Counted from the first letter of the stretch, positions 8,217 through 19,666 are shown. The stretch is 64,000 bases of DNA from Gilvimarinus polysaccharolyticus (GCF_001187555.1 NZ_LFIJ01000001.1:1018169-1082168), one strand, 5' to 3'. Made by a program: numbers and translations. The notes: generated by a model from the letters alone, not told the origin.

Positions 8217-9113
8217 ATGATGACACAGTTTTCTACTATTGGCCTTATCGGTAGGCTCGACAACGATCGCGCGCGTTACAGCGTCGAGCGTTTAATTCGA
8301 TTTTTGGCCACCCGTAACGTACATACCATTATCGAGGAGCAAACCGCTGAGTTGCTTGGCGGTGGCGTCGGCGATGTTCAAGTTGCTGATATGGATGAGC
8401 TGGGCAGTAGTTGTGATTTAGCGATCGTCGTAGGTGGCGATGGTAGCTTACTGAGCGGCGCCCGAGATTTAGTACAATATGGGGTGCCGTTACTGGGGGT
8501 TAATCGCGGTCGGTTGGGGTTTTTAACCGATATTATCCCCGAGGCAATCGAGCAGAAAATGGGCGAAGTCTTGGATGGTAAGTACACCATGGAGAGTCGT
8601 TTTTTACTGGATATGAGTGTTGTACGCAATGGCCAGCCGGTTAGTACCGGCGATGCTCTCAACGATGTAGTGCTGCACCCAGGCGAGTTTATTCGCATGC
8701 TCGAGTTTGAGTTATACGTAGATGACTACTTTGTGACCAGTCAGCGCTCTGACGGTATGATTGTCTCGACTCCTACCGGCTCTACCGCTTATGCATTAAG
8801 TGGTGGTGGCCCCATTATGCACCCAAAGCTTGATGCTATTGTATTGGTGCCTATGAATCCTCACACACTGAGTAGTCGGCCGATGGTGGTGACTGGCGAC
8901 AGCGTTATTAAAATTTTAGTGGGCGAGTGCGACGGCAATAGCGCAACCCCTCGTGTCACCTGTGATGGTCAAACACACGACGTAGTCACAGGCGGCGATG
9001 AAATCATCATCAGTAAAAAGCCTCAGCAACTGCAATTACTGCATCCTCTAAATCATAATTTCTATGAGCGTTGTCGTTCAAAGTTAGGCTGGGGAGGGCA
9101 TTTGCTCGAATAA
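8217..9113 (+). CDS. nadK: NAD kinase
   Basis: 298 aa, the usual length. It phosphorylates NAD to NADP in the cytoplasm. The catalytic GGDGS motif is at 73-77, followed by GVNRGRLGFLTD and the NE/D-type motif near TGDALNDVVLH; STPTGSTAY also fits. AGGAG lies 3 bases before ATG 8217 and 6 bases before an adjacent in-frame ATG 8220, so the real start may be 8220. The metallophosphoesterase follows after 2 bases, indicating one transcript. Confidence 0.97.
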   Translation: MMTQFSTIGLIGRLDNDRARYSVERLIRFLATRNVHTIIEEQTAELLGGGVGDVQVADMDELGSSCDLAIVVGGDGSLLSGARDLVQYGVPLLGVNRGRLGFLTDIIPEAIEQKMGEVLDGKYTMESRFLLDMSVVRNGQPVSTGDALNDVVLHPGEFIRMLEFELYVDDYFVTSQRSDGMIVSTPTGSTAYALSGGGPIMHPKLDAIVLVPMNPHTLSSRPMVVTGDSVIKILVGECDGNSATPRVTCDGQTHDVVTGGDEIIISKKPQQLQLLHPLNHNFYERCRSKLGWGGHLLE

Positions 9114-9115
9114 CT

Positions 9116-10072
9116 ATGATCAAAACCTATTTGTCTGACATGGCTGATCGGCTGGATATCATCGGCGATATACACGGCTGCGAACAAACCCTTATACGGT
9201 TGTTGACGCAACTCGGCTATCAAAAACACAATGGGGTTTACCGTCATCCAGAGCGCCTAGCGGTTTTTTTAGGAGATATTATCGATCGTGGCCCACGTAT
9301 TCGCGAAGCATTAAACCTAGTGCGATCTATGGTTGAAGCCGGTTGTGCGAAAATGATTTTGGGCAACCATGAAGTTCATGCCCTTTGTTATTGTTCGGCG
9401 CACCCCAGTGCACCGGGTAACTATATACGGCCACACACCCCGCGTAATACTCATACTATTGCTGCTACACTCGAGCAATTTGCCGCTTACCCCGACGAGT
9501 GGCAAGATCACCTGCAGTGGCTTAAAACTCTGCCGTTATATCTTGATTTTGGCCAGTATCGCGTGGTGCATGCCTGTTGGGATGATGCTTTGATCACGGC
9601 TCGTAGCAGCGCCCGGCTGAGTGAGGATGAGTTAACGGCAATGGCCGACCCAGCCAGTGCCACGGCCCAGGGCATCAAGCGCTTAACCTCGGGCTTTGAG
9701 CTTGCATTGCCGGATGATTGTCGTATGTTTAGCGCCGAAGGTTATCGGCGGCGCAGTTTTAGGGCTAAATTTTGGGTTAATAACCCAGCTTGTCTGGGCG
9801 ATTTAGAATTCCAGCCCGATGCGCTGCCTGATGCAGTGGCTCAGCAGCCGGTGGATAGCGACCTGAAAGCGCGCTTGGTGGTGTATGATAGCGACCAACC
9901 GCCAGTGTTTGTGGGCCATTATTGGCTGTCGGGCAAACCCGCGCCGGTTGCCAGTAACGTCGCCTGCCTAGATTACAGCGCCGTAAAGTTTGGCCGTTTG
10001 GTGGCATACCAAACCGATGCGAGCGGTGTTATTAATAGCGAAAACTTTGTCTGGATCTATGTTGATCCGTAG
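9116..10072 (+). CDS. calcineurin-like metallophosphoesterase
   Basis: 318 aa from ATG 9116, two bases after the nadK stop. The dinuclear-metal motifs of the PPP/ApaH-like class are present: GDIHGCE, GDIIDRGPR and GNHEVHA near the N-terminus, and a late GHYW histidine. Such enzymes hydrolyse phosphoproteins or dinucleoside polyphosphates; which one applies is not visible. Cytoplasmic, with no signal peptide. Coupling to nadK hints at a nucleotide-related job, but that is inference. Confidence 0.88.
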   Translation: MIKTYLSDMADRLDIIGDIHGCEQTLIRLLTQLGYQKHNGVYRHPERLAVFLGDIIDRGPRIREALNLVRSMVEAGCAKMILGNHEVHALCYCSAHPSAPGNYIRPHTPRNTHTIAATLEQFAAYPDEWQDHLQWLKTLPLYLDFGQYRVVHACWDDALITARSSARLSEDELTAMADPASATAQGIKRLTSGFELALPDDCRMFSAEGYRRRSFRAKFWVNNPACLGDLEFQPDALPDAVAQQPVDSDLKARLVVYDSDQPPVFVGHYWLSGKPAPVASNVACLDYSAVKFGRLVAYQTDASGVINSENFVWIYVDP

Positions 10073-10171
10073 CGTCCCCACAAGGTTTATAACGTATGAT
10101 TTTTAGACGATGAACAATCATCGTAAAAGTTAAAATTACCACCATATGCCAGTGTTAAGCTGGCCCAACGG

Positions 10172-11056
10172 ATGTCGTTTGTGTCTTGGAATAATGTCAG
10201 TGTGTTTCCCCTTAGTGATGACTTAACCTTGCTGGTGCGTGAATTACGCGCCAGAGGTGTGCCGCATCGGGTTGTTGAAATTAACGGCCAGCAAAACTTG
10301 CAGGTGCCAGACGGCCAATTAGTTGAGCCAGTATCGCAGTTAGTGCAGCAATGGCGAGATGACGAGCTGGCTCCAGTCACAGATGAGGCATTTGTAAGCA
10401 CGCCAGTGCAATCGCCCAAGATGCTCTCGCCATGGCGTACGCCCATTACTTTATTGCTGGTGGCTTTAAGTGCACTAGGCTTTGCTGTGGTCGAGACCAA
10501 GTTACTACAACCGTGGCTCGGTTATTTAACATTTTTCCCTCTCGAACCAGTTGCTGGGGGGTATCGCTGGCAACCATTCTCCGAGGCCTTAGCTCGTGCC
10601 GAGTACTGGCGTTTAATTACCCCTGCATTTTTACACTTTGGTGTTTTTCATATTGTATTTAACAGTTTGTGGATGTGGGATTTAGGCCGACGACTCGAGT
10701 TTGTGGTCGGTAAGTTCAGCTACCTTTTGTTTTTTCTGCTGACGGCTACTGCTAGCAATGTCGCGCAATATTTCTGGGCCGACCAAGTCAGTCTTTTTGG
10801 CGGCATGTCGGGCGTTGTCTATGCACTCGTCGGTTACATTTGGATTCGCCAATGGCTTGATCCACACCCCGTTTTGGCGGTGCCGCGGGGCATTATTGTT
10901 TTTATGTTAGCTTGGCAGGTGTTGTGTCTAAGCGGAGCTGTTGATTACTTCTTGGCCGGTGGCATCGCCAACGGCGCACATGTAGGCGGTTTACTGGCGG
11001 GAATGTTTATCGCCGGAGCTTTTGCGCTGGCAAAGCGCGCCGGTTTTGTGCGTTAG
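10172..11056 (+). CDS. rhomboid-family intramembrane serine protease, GlpG-like
   Basis: 294 aa. An N-terminal cytoplasmic domain (about 1-80) is followed by six or so membrane segments from about 90. The rhomboid core is clear: HFGVFHIVFNSLWMWDLGRRLE, the catalytic serine in GGMSGVVYALVGY, and the partner histidine in NGAHVGGLLAG. It cleaves membrane proteins within the bilayer. The soluble N-terminal domain resembles that of GlpG. It stands about 100 bases after the phosphoesterase gene. Confidence 0.93.
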   Translation: MSFVSWNNVSVFPLSDDLTLLVRELRARGVPHRVVEINGQQNLQVPDGQLVEPVSQLVQQWRDDELAPVTDEAFVSTPVQSPKMLSPWRTPITLLLVALSALGFAVVETKLLQPWLGYLTFFPLEPVAGGYRWQPFSEALARAEYWRLITPAFLHFGVFHIVFNSLWMWDLGRRLEFVVGKFSYLLFFLLTATASNVAQYFWADQVSLFGGMSGVVYALVGYIWIRQWLDPHPVLAVPRGIIVFMLAWQVLCLSGAVDYFLAGGIANGAHVGGLLAGMFIAGAFALAKRAGFVR

Positions 11057-11120
11057 TGGCCACCATTAGCATTTGTTAGCACCATTGAATTTATTGATTG
11101 TAGAGTCGTTAGGCCTTTTT

Positions 11121-11399
11121 ATGGATAATTTACAACAATTGTTACAGAGTATTACCCCTGATATTTACCAGCGTTTAAAGCTGGCTATCGAACTTGGCAA
11201 ATGGCCCGACGGCCAACGCTTAACGCAAGAACAGCGCGAGCTGTGTATGCAAGCGGCCATCTCCTACGAGCACCAGCACTTACCACCAGAGTCGCGCTCT
11301 GGCTATATCCCGCCTAAACCCCACCAGCATTGTGGTAGTAAGGGCGACGATTTAGAAACGCTCGACATCAACGCGGAAACGCCGTTAAAGTGGAACTAG
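11121..11399 (+). CDS. DUF1315 family protein (YeaC-like)
   Basis: 92 aa from ATG 11121; the longer frame from 11073 has no ribosome site. The DUF1315 pattern is visible as ITPDIYQRLKLAIELGKWPDG and LCMQAAISYE, with a short Pro/His-rich tail. The role is unknown. It lies 11 bases before the DUF2797 gene. Confidence 0.85.
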   Translation: MDNLQQLLQSITPDIYQRLKLAIELGKWPDGQRLTQEQRELCMQAAISYEHQHLPPESRSGYIPPKPHQHCGSKGDDLETLDINAETPLKWN

Positions 11400-11410
11400 G
11401 GTAAAAGTGC

Positions 11411-12265
11411 ATGAGTTTATTGTCCGTCAGTGGCCCGTTAAAAAAAATGCATACTAAGCTCGATGATGCTGGGCGAGCCCATTACGAGCTAGAGTTAGGC
11501 GATACCCGAGTAGCGTTAAGTGAATTACTGAATCACCAGGTGACGCTAGTGGCCAGTGGTGAAATATTTTGCGTGCTATGCAGCCGTAAAACCAACAAAA
11601 GTTTTTCTCAGGGACACTGTTATCCCTGTTTTACACGCTCCGCCTCGTGCGATATTTGTATGGTTAGCCCAGAAAAATGCCACTTTGAGCAGGGCACCTG
11701 CCGCGATCCTGAGTGGGCGTTATCGTTTTGTTTTAACGAGCACGTCGTGTATCTTGCCAACTCCTCTGATCCTAAGGTTGGCATTACCCGGGCCACCCAA
11801 ATACCCACCCGCTGGATAGATCAAGGCGCGAGTTGGGCGCTACCAATATTCCGAGTGGCCACACGGCAATTGGCAGGGTTGGTCGAGACCGAGCTTAAGC
11901 CTCATATTAGCGATAAAACCCGCTGGCAGGCGATGCTAAAAGGGGCTCCAGAAGAGGTTGACTTAACCGCGCTGGCCGCCGAATTAACCCCGACGGTTAT
12001 GCCGTATATCAATACGCTTAACGATAAGTATGGCGAAAATTCGGTACGCTTGGTGGCGGATGCCACCCCCCCAGAGCCGGTTAAAATTATTAGTTATCCG
12101 GTGGCGCAATACCCCAGTAAAATCAAATCCCTTAATTTAGATAAACAGCCTATTTTATCGGGCCGGTTAACCGGTATAAAAGGGCAATACCTGATGTTTG
12201 GCGATCAAGTGTTTAATGTAAGAAAATTTTCCGGCTATCAGGTTCAGCTTGATATCAGCGAATAG
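11411..12265 (+). CDS. DUF2797 family protein
   Basis: 284 aa. The central region has a cysteine cluster (FCVLCSRK, CYPCF, CDICM, then C in KCHFE and GTCRDP) that looks like a metal-binding site, followed by a GIY-YIG-reminiscent stretch VYLANSSDPKVGITRATQIPTRW. This cysteine-rich layout is typical of DUF2797; its biochemical role is not known to me. It probably shares a transcript with the DUF1315 gene upstream. Confidence 0.85.
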   Translation: MSLLSVSGPLKKMHTKLDDAGRAHYELELGDTRVALSELLNHQVTLVASGEIFCVLCSRKTNKSFSQGHCYPCFTRSASCDICMVSPEKCHFEQGTCRDPEWALSFCFNEHVVYLANSSDPKVGITRATQIPTRWIDQGASWALPIFRVATRQLAGLVETELKPHISDKTRWQAMLKGAPEEVDLTALAAELTPTVMPYINTLNDKYGENSVRLVADATPPEPVKIISYPVAQYPSKIKSLNLDKQPILSGRLTGIKGQYLMFGDQVFNVRKFSGYQVQLDISE

Positions 12266-12314
12266 CCTAACCTGAGCAAGCCCACAAGAGCGTACAGAAG
12301 GTACTGAGGTTTTT

Positions 12315-15032
12315 ATGAATGATTCAGTAAGCACACAAAAAGACGCAGGTGCTGCCGAGCAGGCAAGTGCCGCGCCCCACACTATTTATTTAAAAGATTA
12401 CCAGCCGCCGGCGTATCGTATTGATGCCACCGAGTTGCGAGTTGATATTGGTGAGCAATCGGCCCGTGTAAGTGCCAGTTTAACGTTTGAGCGCCAAGCC
12501 AAAAACTGTGATAGCTTGTTTTTACACGGCGAATCACTTGAGTTGATCAGCGTTGCGATTAACGATCGAACTCTAGCCGCCGATCAATATAAAGTAGACA
12601 CTAAAGGTTTAACGCTTTTTAATCCGCCCGAGTCTTTTACGTTACAAACTGAGGTGGTGATTTACCCTAAACAAAATACATCGCTCGATGGGCTATATAA
12701 ATCACGCAGTATTTACTGCACTCAGTGCGAGGCCGAAGGCTTTCGGAAAATCACCTATTTTCTCGATCGCCCCGACGTGATGAGTGATTTCACCACCACG
12801 ATTATTGCCGATCGTGCTAGCTGTCCGATTTTATTATCTAACGGTAATCGGATTGATAGCGGTATGCTAGAAGATGGTCGTCATTTTGCGACCTGGCACG
12901 ATCCGTTTAAAAAACCCGCCTATTTGTTTGCACTAGTAGCGGGTGATCTAGCGTCTATAAAAGATGAGTTTATTACCCAGTCTGGGCGTAAAGTGGCGCT
13001 TGAGATATTTGTCGAATCAAAAGATCTCGATAAGTGTGATCACGCAATGAGCTCGCTTAAAAATTCTATGAGCTGGGACGAAAAAATCTATGGTCGTGAA
13101 TACGACTTGGATATTTTTATGATCGTCGCGGTAGACGACTTTAATATGGGGGCGATGGAAAACAAAGGGCTGAATATTTTTAATACATCGTGCGTACTGG
13201 CCAAGCCCGAAACCACAACGGATATTGGTTTTCAGCGGGTCGAAGCAGTGGTGGCGCACGAGTACTTTCACAACTGGTCGGGCAACCGCGTAACCTGTCG
13301 CGATTGGTTTCAGTTGAGCTTAAAAGAAGGCTTTACGGTTTATCGCGACTCGTGTTTCTCGGCCGATATGGGCTCGAGTACGGTTAAACGGGTAGAAGAT
13401 GTTAGCCTGTTGCGCGCTCATCAGTTTCCCGAAGATGCAGGCCCCATGGCGCATCCGATTCGGCCCGCCAGCTTTATCGAAATCTCTAATTTCTACACCG
13501 TCACCATTTACGAAAAAGGCGCCGAAGTTGTGCGGATGTTGGCCAACTTACTGGGGCCGATAGAGTTTCGCAAAGCAACCGATTTATATTTTGATCGCCA
13601 CGACGGCCAAGCTGTCACCACCGAAGAGTTTGTCCAAGCGATGGCCGACGTGTCGGGCCGCGACTTAACGCAATTTAAGCGTTGGTATGATCAAGCCGGT
13701 ACGCCGCAACTTAAAGTGACCGACCATTATCACGAGCCGTCACGCCAATACAGCTTAACGTTTAGCCAATCAACTCCCGCAACCCCTGAGTGTAGCGATA
13801 AAAAACCGTTTCATATTCCGGTTGCTATAGGTTTGCTTGGCAGTGCAGGGGAGCTGGCTCTTAAGCTTGATGGAGAAGAGTTGACTGACTTGCCTGAAGA
13901 CAACACTCACCGCGTACTGGAGCTTACCCAGGCAGAGCAAACGTTTGTCTTTAACGACATACCCGAGCACCCAGTGCCGTCGTTGCTGCGTGGTTTTTCT
14001 GCTCCGGTTAAGCTCAGCTTTGCTTATAGCCGTCAAGATTTGGCCGAACTGATGCAGCGCGACAGCGATGGTTTTAACCGCTGGGAGGCATCGCAAAATT
14101 TAGCTCTGGGTGTTTTGGACGATGCCATACTTGCGTACCGTCAGGGTGATTTGACAGAGTTCAAGGTTGATCCGCTGTTGCTTGATAGTTACCGAAAATT
14201 GCTGAACGATGATCAGCTAGATCGCGCCATGGTAGCGCTTATGCTAACGCTGCCCTCACAAGATTATATTGCCGAGCAATATCAAGTGGTCGAGGTCGAG
14301 GCGATTTACAATGCACGCCGCTTGCTCGCTAAAACTATTGCAAAAGAGCTTAACGCCGAATTACGCAAGTGCTTGATGAGCTACGATAACAGTCAGCCTT
14401 ATCGCGCCGATGCCGACTCTATCGCCGCGCGCAGTCTAAAAAATACCGCGCTGGCGTATCTGATGCTAGAGCCGAGCCAGGCAGACATAGAATATTGTGT
14501 TGCGCAGTTTAACAATGCCAACAACATGACCGATGAAATGGCGGCGCTGAGCGCGCTGGTGTATTCCGAGTCAGCGTTGGTTGGCGATCACGGCAAAACC
14601 GCGCTCGCGAATTTTTACGTTAAATGGCAGGGCGAAGCGCTGGTAGTGAACCAGTGGCTCTCTTTACAAGCGCGTGACCCACGTCCTAATGCTTTACTGC
14701 GGGTAGAAGACTTACTGCAACATCCTGCCTTTGATGCGGCCAACCCCAACAAGATTCGGTCGGTTATTGGGGCATTTTGCATGGCCAACCCGATTAACTT
14801 CCATACCGGGTTGCCCGATGATTCATCGGCGGGCTATCGCTTTTTGGCCGATCAAGTAATCGCATTGGATGCCAAAAATCCGCAGATGGCGGCGCGCCTG
14901 ATAACGCCTTTAACGCGCTGGCGCCGTTATAGCAGCAAGCGTGGCCAAGCCATGCGCGCCCAGCTGGAGCGTATTCAGGCCTCTGCGGGGCTGTCGGGTG
15001 ACAGCTACGAGATCGTCAGTAAAAGCCTGTAA
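12315..15032 (+). CDS. pepN: aminopeptidase N (M1 family)
   Basis: 905 aa. A broad-specificity zinc aminopeptidase of the cytoplasm that completes protein turnover. The substrate-anchoring GAMEN is at 279-283, the zinc site HEYFH at 315-319, and the third zinc ligand Glu about residue 338 in LKEGFTVYRD. The long alpha-helical C-terminal region is complete, as in the E. coli-type PepN of about 870 aa. No signal peptide. Confidence 0.97.
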   Translation: MNDSVSTQKDAGAAEQASAAPHTIYLKDYQPPAYRIDATELRVDIGEQSARVSASLTFERQAKNCDSLFLHGESLELISVAINDRTLAADQYKVDTKGLTLFNPPESFTLQTEVVIYPKQNTSLDGLYKSRSIYCTQCEAEGFRKITYFLDRPDVMSDFTTTIIADRASCPILLSNGNRIDSGMLEDGRHFATWHDPFKKPAYLFALVAGDLASIKDEFITQSGRKVALEIFVESKDLDKCDHAMSSLKNSMSWDEKIYGREYDLDIFMIVAVDDFNMGAMENKGLNIFNTSCVLAKPETTTDIGFQRVEAVVAHEYFHNWSGNRVTCRDWFQLSLKEGFTVYRDSCFSADMGSSTVKRVEDVSLLRAHQFPEDAGPMAHPIRPASFIEISNFYTVTIYEKGAEVVRMLANLLGPIEFRKATDLYFDRHDGQAVTTEEFVQAMADVSGRDLTQFKRWYDQAGTPQLKVTDHYHEPSRQYSLTFSQSTPATPECSDKKPFHIPVAIGLLGSAGELALKLDGEELTDLPEDNTHRVLELTQAEQTFVFNDIPEHPVPSLLRGFSAPVKLSFAYSRQDLAELMQRDSDGFNRWEASQNLALGVLDDAILAYRQGDLTEFKVDPLLLDSYRKLLNDDQLDRAMVALMLTLPSQDYIAEQYQVVEVEAIYNARRLLAKTIAKELNAELRKCLMSYDNSQPYRADADSIAARSLKNTALAYLMLEPSQADIEYCVAQFNNANNMTDEMAALSALVYSESALVGDHGKTALANFYVKWQGEALVVNQWLSLQARDPRPNALLRVEDLLQHPAFDAANPNKIRSVIGAFCMANPINFHTGLPDDSSAGYRFLADQVIALDAKNPQMAARLITPLTRWRRYSSKRGQAMRAQLERIQASAGLSGDSYEIVSKSL

Positions 15033-15121
15033 TAACCTAAACGGAGCCTGCCTTGCTTTTGCTGGAGGGCAGCGCCACAATCATCACTTAGATTGGCAAT
15101 AACCGGTAGCGAGAGAACAGT

Positions 15122-16051
15122 ATGGCAAGTGGATTTGGCAACAAACTGGTTATTGCGATTTCGTCGCGAGCGCTGTTTAACTTAGATGCAAGCCATCAAG
15201 TCTTTGTCAAAGACGGTCTTGAGGCTTATTCGCGCTATCAAATAGAACACGAAGACGAGCTTCTGGAGCCGGGTGATGCCTTTCCTGTGGTGCAGAAGCT
15301 GTTACGGCTTAATGAAAATTTGCCGGGCGACCCTAAAGTAGAGGTTATTTTACTGTCGCGCAACAGCGCCGATACCGGCCTTAGAGTGTTTAACTCTATC
15401 GAGCACTATCAATTGAACATTACCCGCGCGGCCTTTTGCAGTGGTTTAAGCCCTTATCGCTATGCCGCAGCATTTGGTTGCCACCTGTTTTTGTCGACCG
15501 AAGCCGAGGACGTACGTAGCGCACTTGAGCATGGCATTGCGGCGGCGACCTTGATGGCCCCTAAACATCGCACCGAACACAATAATCAGCTGCGCTTTGC
15601 CTTTGATGGCGATGCGGTGCTGTTTTCGGATGAAGCCGAGCAAATTTTTAAACGCCAGGGGCTAAGTGCGTTTACCGAAAGCGAAAAAGCCGCGGCTAAA
15701 ACCCCACTCAGCGGCGGGCCGTTTAAGTCGTTTTTAGATGCTTTGCATAAATTACAGGCTGAATATGCCGATGCCGATAATTGCCCGATTCGCACCGCGC
15801 TGGTTACCGCTCGCTCGGCACCGGCCCACGAGCGGGTGATTCGCACGCTACGAGCCTGGAAGGTCCGTATCGATGAATCGTTGTTTTTAGGCGGTTTACC
15901 CAAAGGCGAGTTTCTTAAAGCCTACGATGCAGACGTGTTTTTTGACGATCAGCTGGCCCATATTGATTCGGCCAGTGAGCACGTGGCTACCGGTCATGTG
16001 CCTCACGGCATTGCTAATTCACCCGAATATAACCAAGCCGGAAAGTCGTAA
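15122..16051 (+). CDS. cytosolic 5'-nucleotidase family protein (cN-I-like, PF06189 type)
   Basis: 309 aa. LVIAISSRALFNLD near the start, then VILLSRNS, and the late FFDDQLAHID (acidic metal-binding pair) match the bacterial homologues of cytosolic 5'-nucleotidase I, which belong to the HAD superfamily and dephosphorylate nucleoside monophosphates. It lies about 90 bases after pepN in the same direction and may be read through from it. Confidence 0.85.
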   Translation: MASGFGNKLVIAISSRALFNLDASHQVFVKDGLEAYSRYQIEHEDELLEPGDAFPVVQKLLRLNENLPGDPKVEVILLSRNSADTGLRVFNSIEHYQLNITRAAFCSGLSPYRYAAAFGCHLFLSTEAEDVRSALEHGIAAATLMAPKHRTEHNNQLRFAFDGDAVLFSDEAEQIFKRQGLSAFTESEKAAAKTPLSGGPFKSFLDALHKLQAEYADADNCPIRTALVTARSAPAHERVIRTLRAWKVRIDESLFLGGLPKGEFLKAYDADVFFDDQLAHIDSASEHVATGHVPHGIANSPEYNQAGKS

Positions 16052-16160
16052 ATTTAGCCCAAGTTAACCATAAAGAGTCGTTTTGAAAGGGTTGTTTGGT
16101 GCTCTTAGAAAAATCAGCTATTCTTAACATGAATAATCAACTATATTTTTATAACACTAA

Positions 16161-17159
<999 letters not shown>

Positions 17160-17218
17160 ATAGTAAATAACGTATCGGTGTTGGTGATCTAAGCGGCGCG
17201 CCGGTACGTATATTTAGT

Positions 17219-18175
17219 ATGAACTCTAAAATCCCAGTTGGTGTAAGTCAGTGCTTGTTAGGTGAACGTGTCCGCTTTGATGGCGGGCATAAACGCTCAC
17301 GTTATATTACCGACGAGCTAAGTCAGTATTTTGAATTCTTAGGCTTATGCCCAGAAGTGGCGATTGGGCTTGGCACCCCCCGTCAACCGATTCGGTTAGT
17401 GGCCAGCGAGCAGGGCACACAAGTGCGCGGCACCCGCGATGTATCGCTAGATGTCACCCAGCCTCTGGCCGATTATGCCAAGCAAGTCACGGCAGATATC
17501 AGCCCATTGTGTGGCTATATTTTTATGCAAAAGTCTCCTAGTTGTGGTGTGTTCTCGGTTAAACGCTACAACAACGAGGGGCAGTTGGTCGATAACGATG
17601 GGCGCGGCGCCTTTGCCGAGGTTATTACTCGACAATTCCCACTGCTGCCGGTCGAGGAGGCGGGCCGCCTTAATGATGCACGCCTGCGGGAGAACTTCAT
17701 TACCCGCGTCTATGCTTACCACGACTGGCGTACCCACGTGGAAAGTGACCCCAGCGCTAAACGGTTGTTAGATTTTTACTCGCGCTACAAATACCAAGTA
17801 ATGGCCCATGATCTTGCGTCTTATCGCAAAATAGGGCCGGTATTGGCCAACTTAAAAACCACCCCTATCGTTGACGCCTGCAATACATTTATTACGCTCT
17901 TTATGGCGGCCTTAAGTCACAAGGTAACCCGCAAAGGCAACACCAATACGTTAATGCACCTGCGTGGCTACCTAAAAACCACGACTAGCCGTGACGAAAA
18001 AGCCGAACTGGGTGAACTAATAGAACAGTACCGAGAGGGCCTAGTGCCTTTGGTGGTGCCGCTAACGCTACTTAAACATCATTTGCGTAAAATTGACGAT
18101 CCATACCTACAGCAACAAACCTTTTGGTCGCCACATCCCGAAGTGTTGGGGTTGCGCAATACTAATGAAGAATAG
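17219..18175 (+). CDS. DUF523 and DUF1722 two-domain protein
   Basis: 318 aa. The N-terminal DUF523 half has VGVSQCLLGERVRFDGGHKR and CGYIFMQKSPSCGV, whose cysteines are conserved in that family. The C-terminal DUF1722 half (about 190-310) has KYQVMAHD and HLRGYLK. This fusion (YbgA-like C-half) is often found directly upstream of photolyase genes, as here (55 bases to phrB), which suggests a link to light or DNA repair. The activity is unknown. Confidence 0.88.
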   Translation: MNSKIPVGVSQCLLGERVRFDGGHKRSRYITDELSQYFEFLGLCPEVAIGLGTPRQPIRLVASEQGTQVRGTRDVSLDVTQPLADYAKQVTADISPLCGYIFMQKSPSCGVFSVKRYNNEGQLVDNDGRGAFAEVITRQFPLLPVEEAGRLNDARLRENFITRVYAYHDWRTHVESDPSAKRLLDFYSRYKYQVMAHDLASYRKIGPVLANLKTTPIVDACNTFITLFMAALSHKVTRKGNTNTLMHLRGYLKTTTSRDEKAELGELIEQYREGLVPLVVPLTLLKHHLRKIDDPYLQQQTFWSPHPEVLGLRNTNEE

Positions 18176-18229
18176 CAGTAAGCGTATTCGCGGTTCGCTA
18201 ACAAGCTTTAGAGTGCGTAATCAACAGCT

Positions 18230-19666
18230 ATGAAAACCTTAATGTGGTTTCGATCTGACCTGCGTTTAACCGATAATCCAGCGCTGCATCACGGTTGGCA
18301 AGCCGCCGAGGGAGAGCTGTTCGGTTGCTACGTATTGTGCGAGCAATTTATTACCCAGCACCCAATCAACTCGCGTCAGCTGTGGTTTATTTATCAGCAT
18401 TTGTGCTTATTACAGCAAGCGTTTGAGCAGGCAGGGCTAGCCTTTCATGTTTTGCGGGTGCAGCGCGCCGCCGATATTCCCGCCGCAATTAAAAAGTTAT
18501 GCGCAGCGCAAAATGTCACCAAATTGGTGTTTAACGCCGAATACCCCGTTAACGAACTCTTGCGTGACAAAGCGGTGATCGCCGCGTTAGATGCTATTGG
18601 GGTTGTCAGCAAACGTTATCACGATCGGGCGTTGGTGCCGCCGGGCATGTTGACCACCCAGCAAGGCACACCTTATAAAGTTTATTCGCCGTTTGCCCGC
18701 GCGTGGCGCTCGCAGGTGATGAACTTCGAATTTAACCTTTACGATTCGCCAATAGCTCTCAGCAATAAACCAAACAACTCGCTCGCGCCTCAATCACCTG
18801 GTCAAGCAATGCTGCAGGGCGCATTCGCCCAGTGCGGAATCGAAGCTGCGGCATTATCTATGTCAGAGCTATGGCCGGTGGGAGAGCAGGCGGCGGCCAA
18901 AACATTGGCTGAATTTTGTCGTAATAGTATGAGTAATTATCGTCACGCTCGAGATTACCCGGCATTGATTGGCACCTCTGGATTATCGCCGTACCTTGCT
19001 ATCGGCGTGCTCTCGCCCAAACAATGTGTCATAGCGGGCCGCGATGCAAGCCAGGGGTTGTGGAGCGAGGATGAGGGAGCTGCATGCTGGATAGGTGAAT
19101 TAATTTGGCGTGATTTTTATATGCACATCATTGCCGCCTTTCCTGCACTAAGCCGCCACAGGCCGATGCAAGTGTACACAGAAGGTTTTGCTTGGAGCCG
19201 TAACCAAGATGATTTTAAGCGTTGGTGCGAAGGTCAGACCGGGATTCCCATTGTCGATGCCGCCATGCGTCAGCTCAACCAAACCGGCTGGATGCACAAC
19301 CGTCTGCGCATGGTGAGCGCCATGTTTTTAACCAAAAACTTACGCATAGATTGGCGTATGGGCGAGCGTTATTTTATGGAGCAACTAATTGATGCCGATT
19401 TTTGCTCTAACAATGGCGGTTGGCAGTGGAGTGCCTCGACCGGCACCGATGCCGCGCCTTATTTTCGGATCATGAACCCCCAATCCCAATCCGAACGCTT
19501 TGATGCTGATGGAGATTTTATTCGTCGTTTTGTCCCTGAATTAAAGAGCGTAATCGGAAAGAAAATCCACAACCCCGCTGGCAGCGTAGAAAATTACCCC
19601 GCACCCATGGTGGATTTAAAAGAATCTCGCGCAACTACCATTGCCATGTTTAAAGCACTTAAATAA
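18230..19666 (+). CDS. phrB: deoxyribodipyrimidine (CPD) photolyase
   Basis: 478 aa. An N-terminal antenna-binding domain (MWFRSDLRLTDNPAL) and a C-terminal FAD domain with WIGELIWRDFY, TGIPIVDAAMRQLNQTGWMHNRLRM and NNGGWQWSASTGTDAAPYFRI, all typical of class I CPD photolyases. It repairs UV-induced cyclobutane pyrimidine dimers using blue light. It is probably co-transcribed with the DUF523/DUF1722 gene. Confidence 0.96.
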   Translation: MKTLMWFRSDLRLTDNPALHHGWQAAEGELFGCYVLCEQFITQHPINSRQLWFIYQHLCLLQQAFEQAGLAFHVLRVQRAADIPAAIKKLCAAQNVTKLVFNAEYPVNELLRDKAVIAALDAIGVVSKRYHDRALVPPGMLTTQQGTPYKVYSPFARAWRSQVMNFEFNLYDSPIALSNKPNNSLAPQSPGQAMLQGAFAQCGIEAAALSMSELWPVGEQAAAKTLAEFCRNSMSNYRHARDYPALIGTSGLSPYLAIGVLSPKQCVIAGRDASQGLWSEDEGAACWIGELIWRDFYMHIIAAFPALSRHRPMQVYTEGFAWSRNQDDFKRWCEGQTGIPIVDAAMRQLNQTGWMHNRLRMVSAMFLTKNLRIDWRMGERYFMEQLIDADFCSNNGGWQWSASTGTDAAPYFRIMNPQSQSERFDADGDFIRRFVPELKSVIGKKIHNPAGSVENYPAPMVDLKESRATTIAMFKALK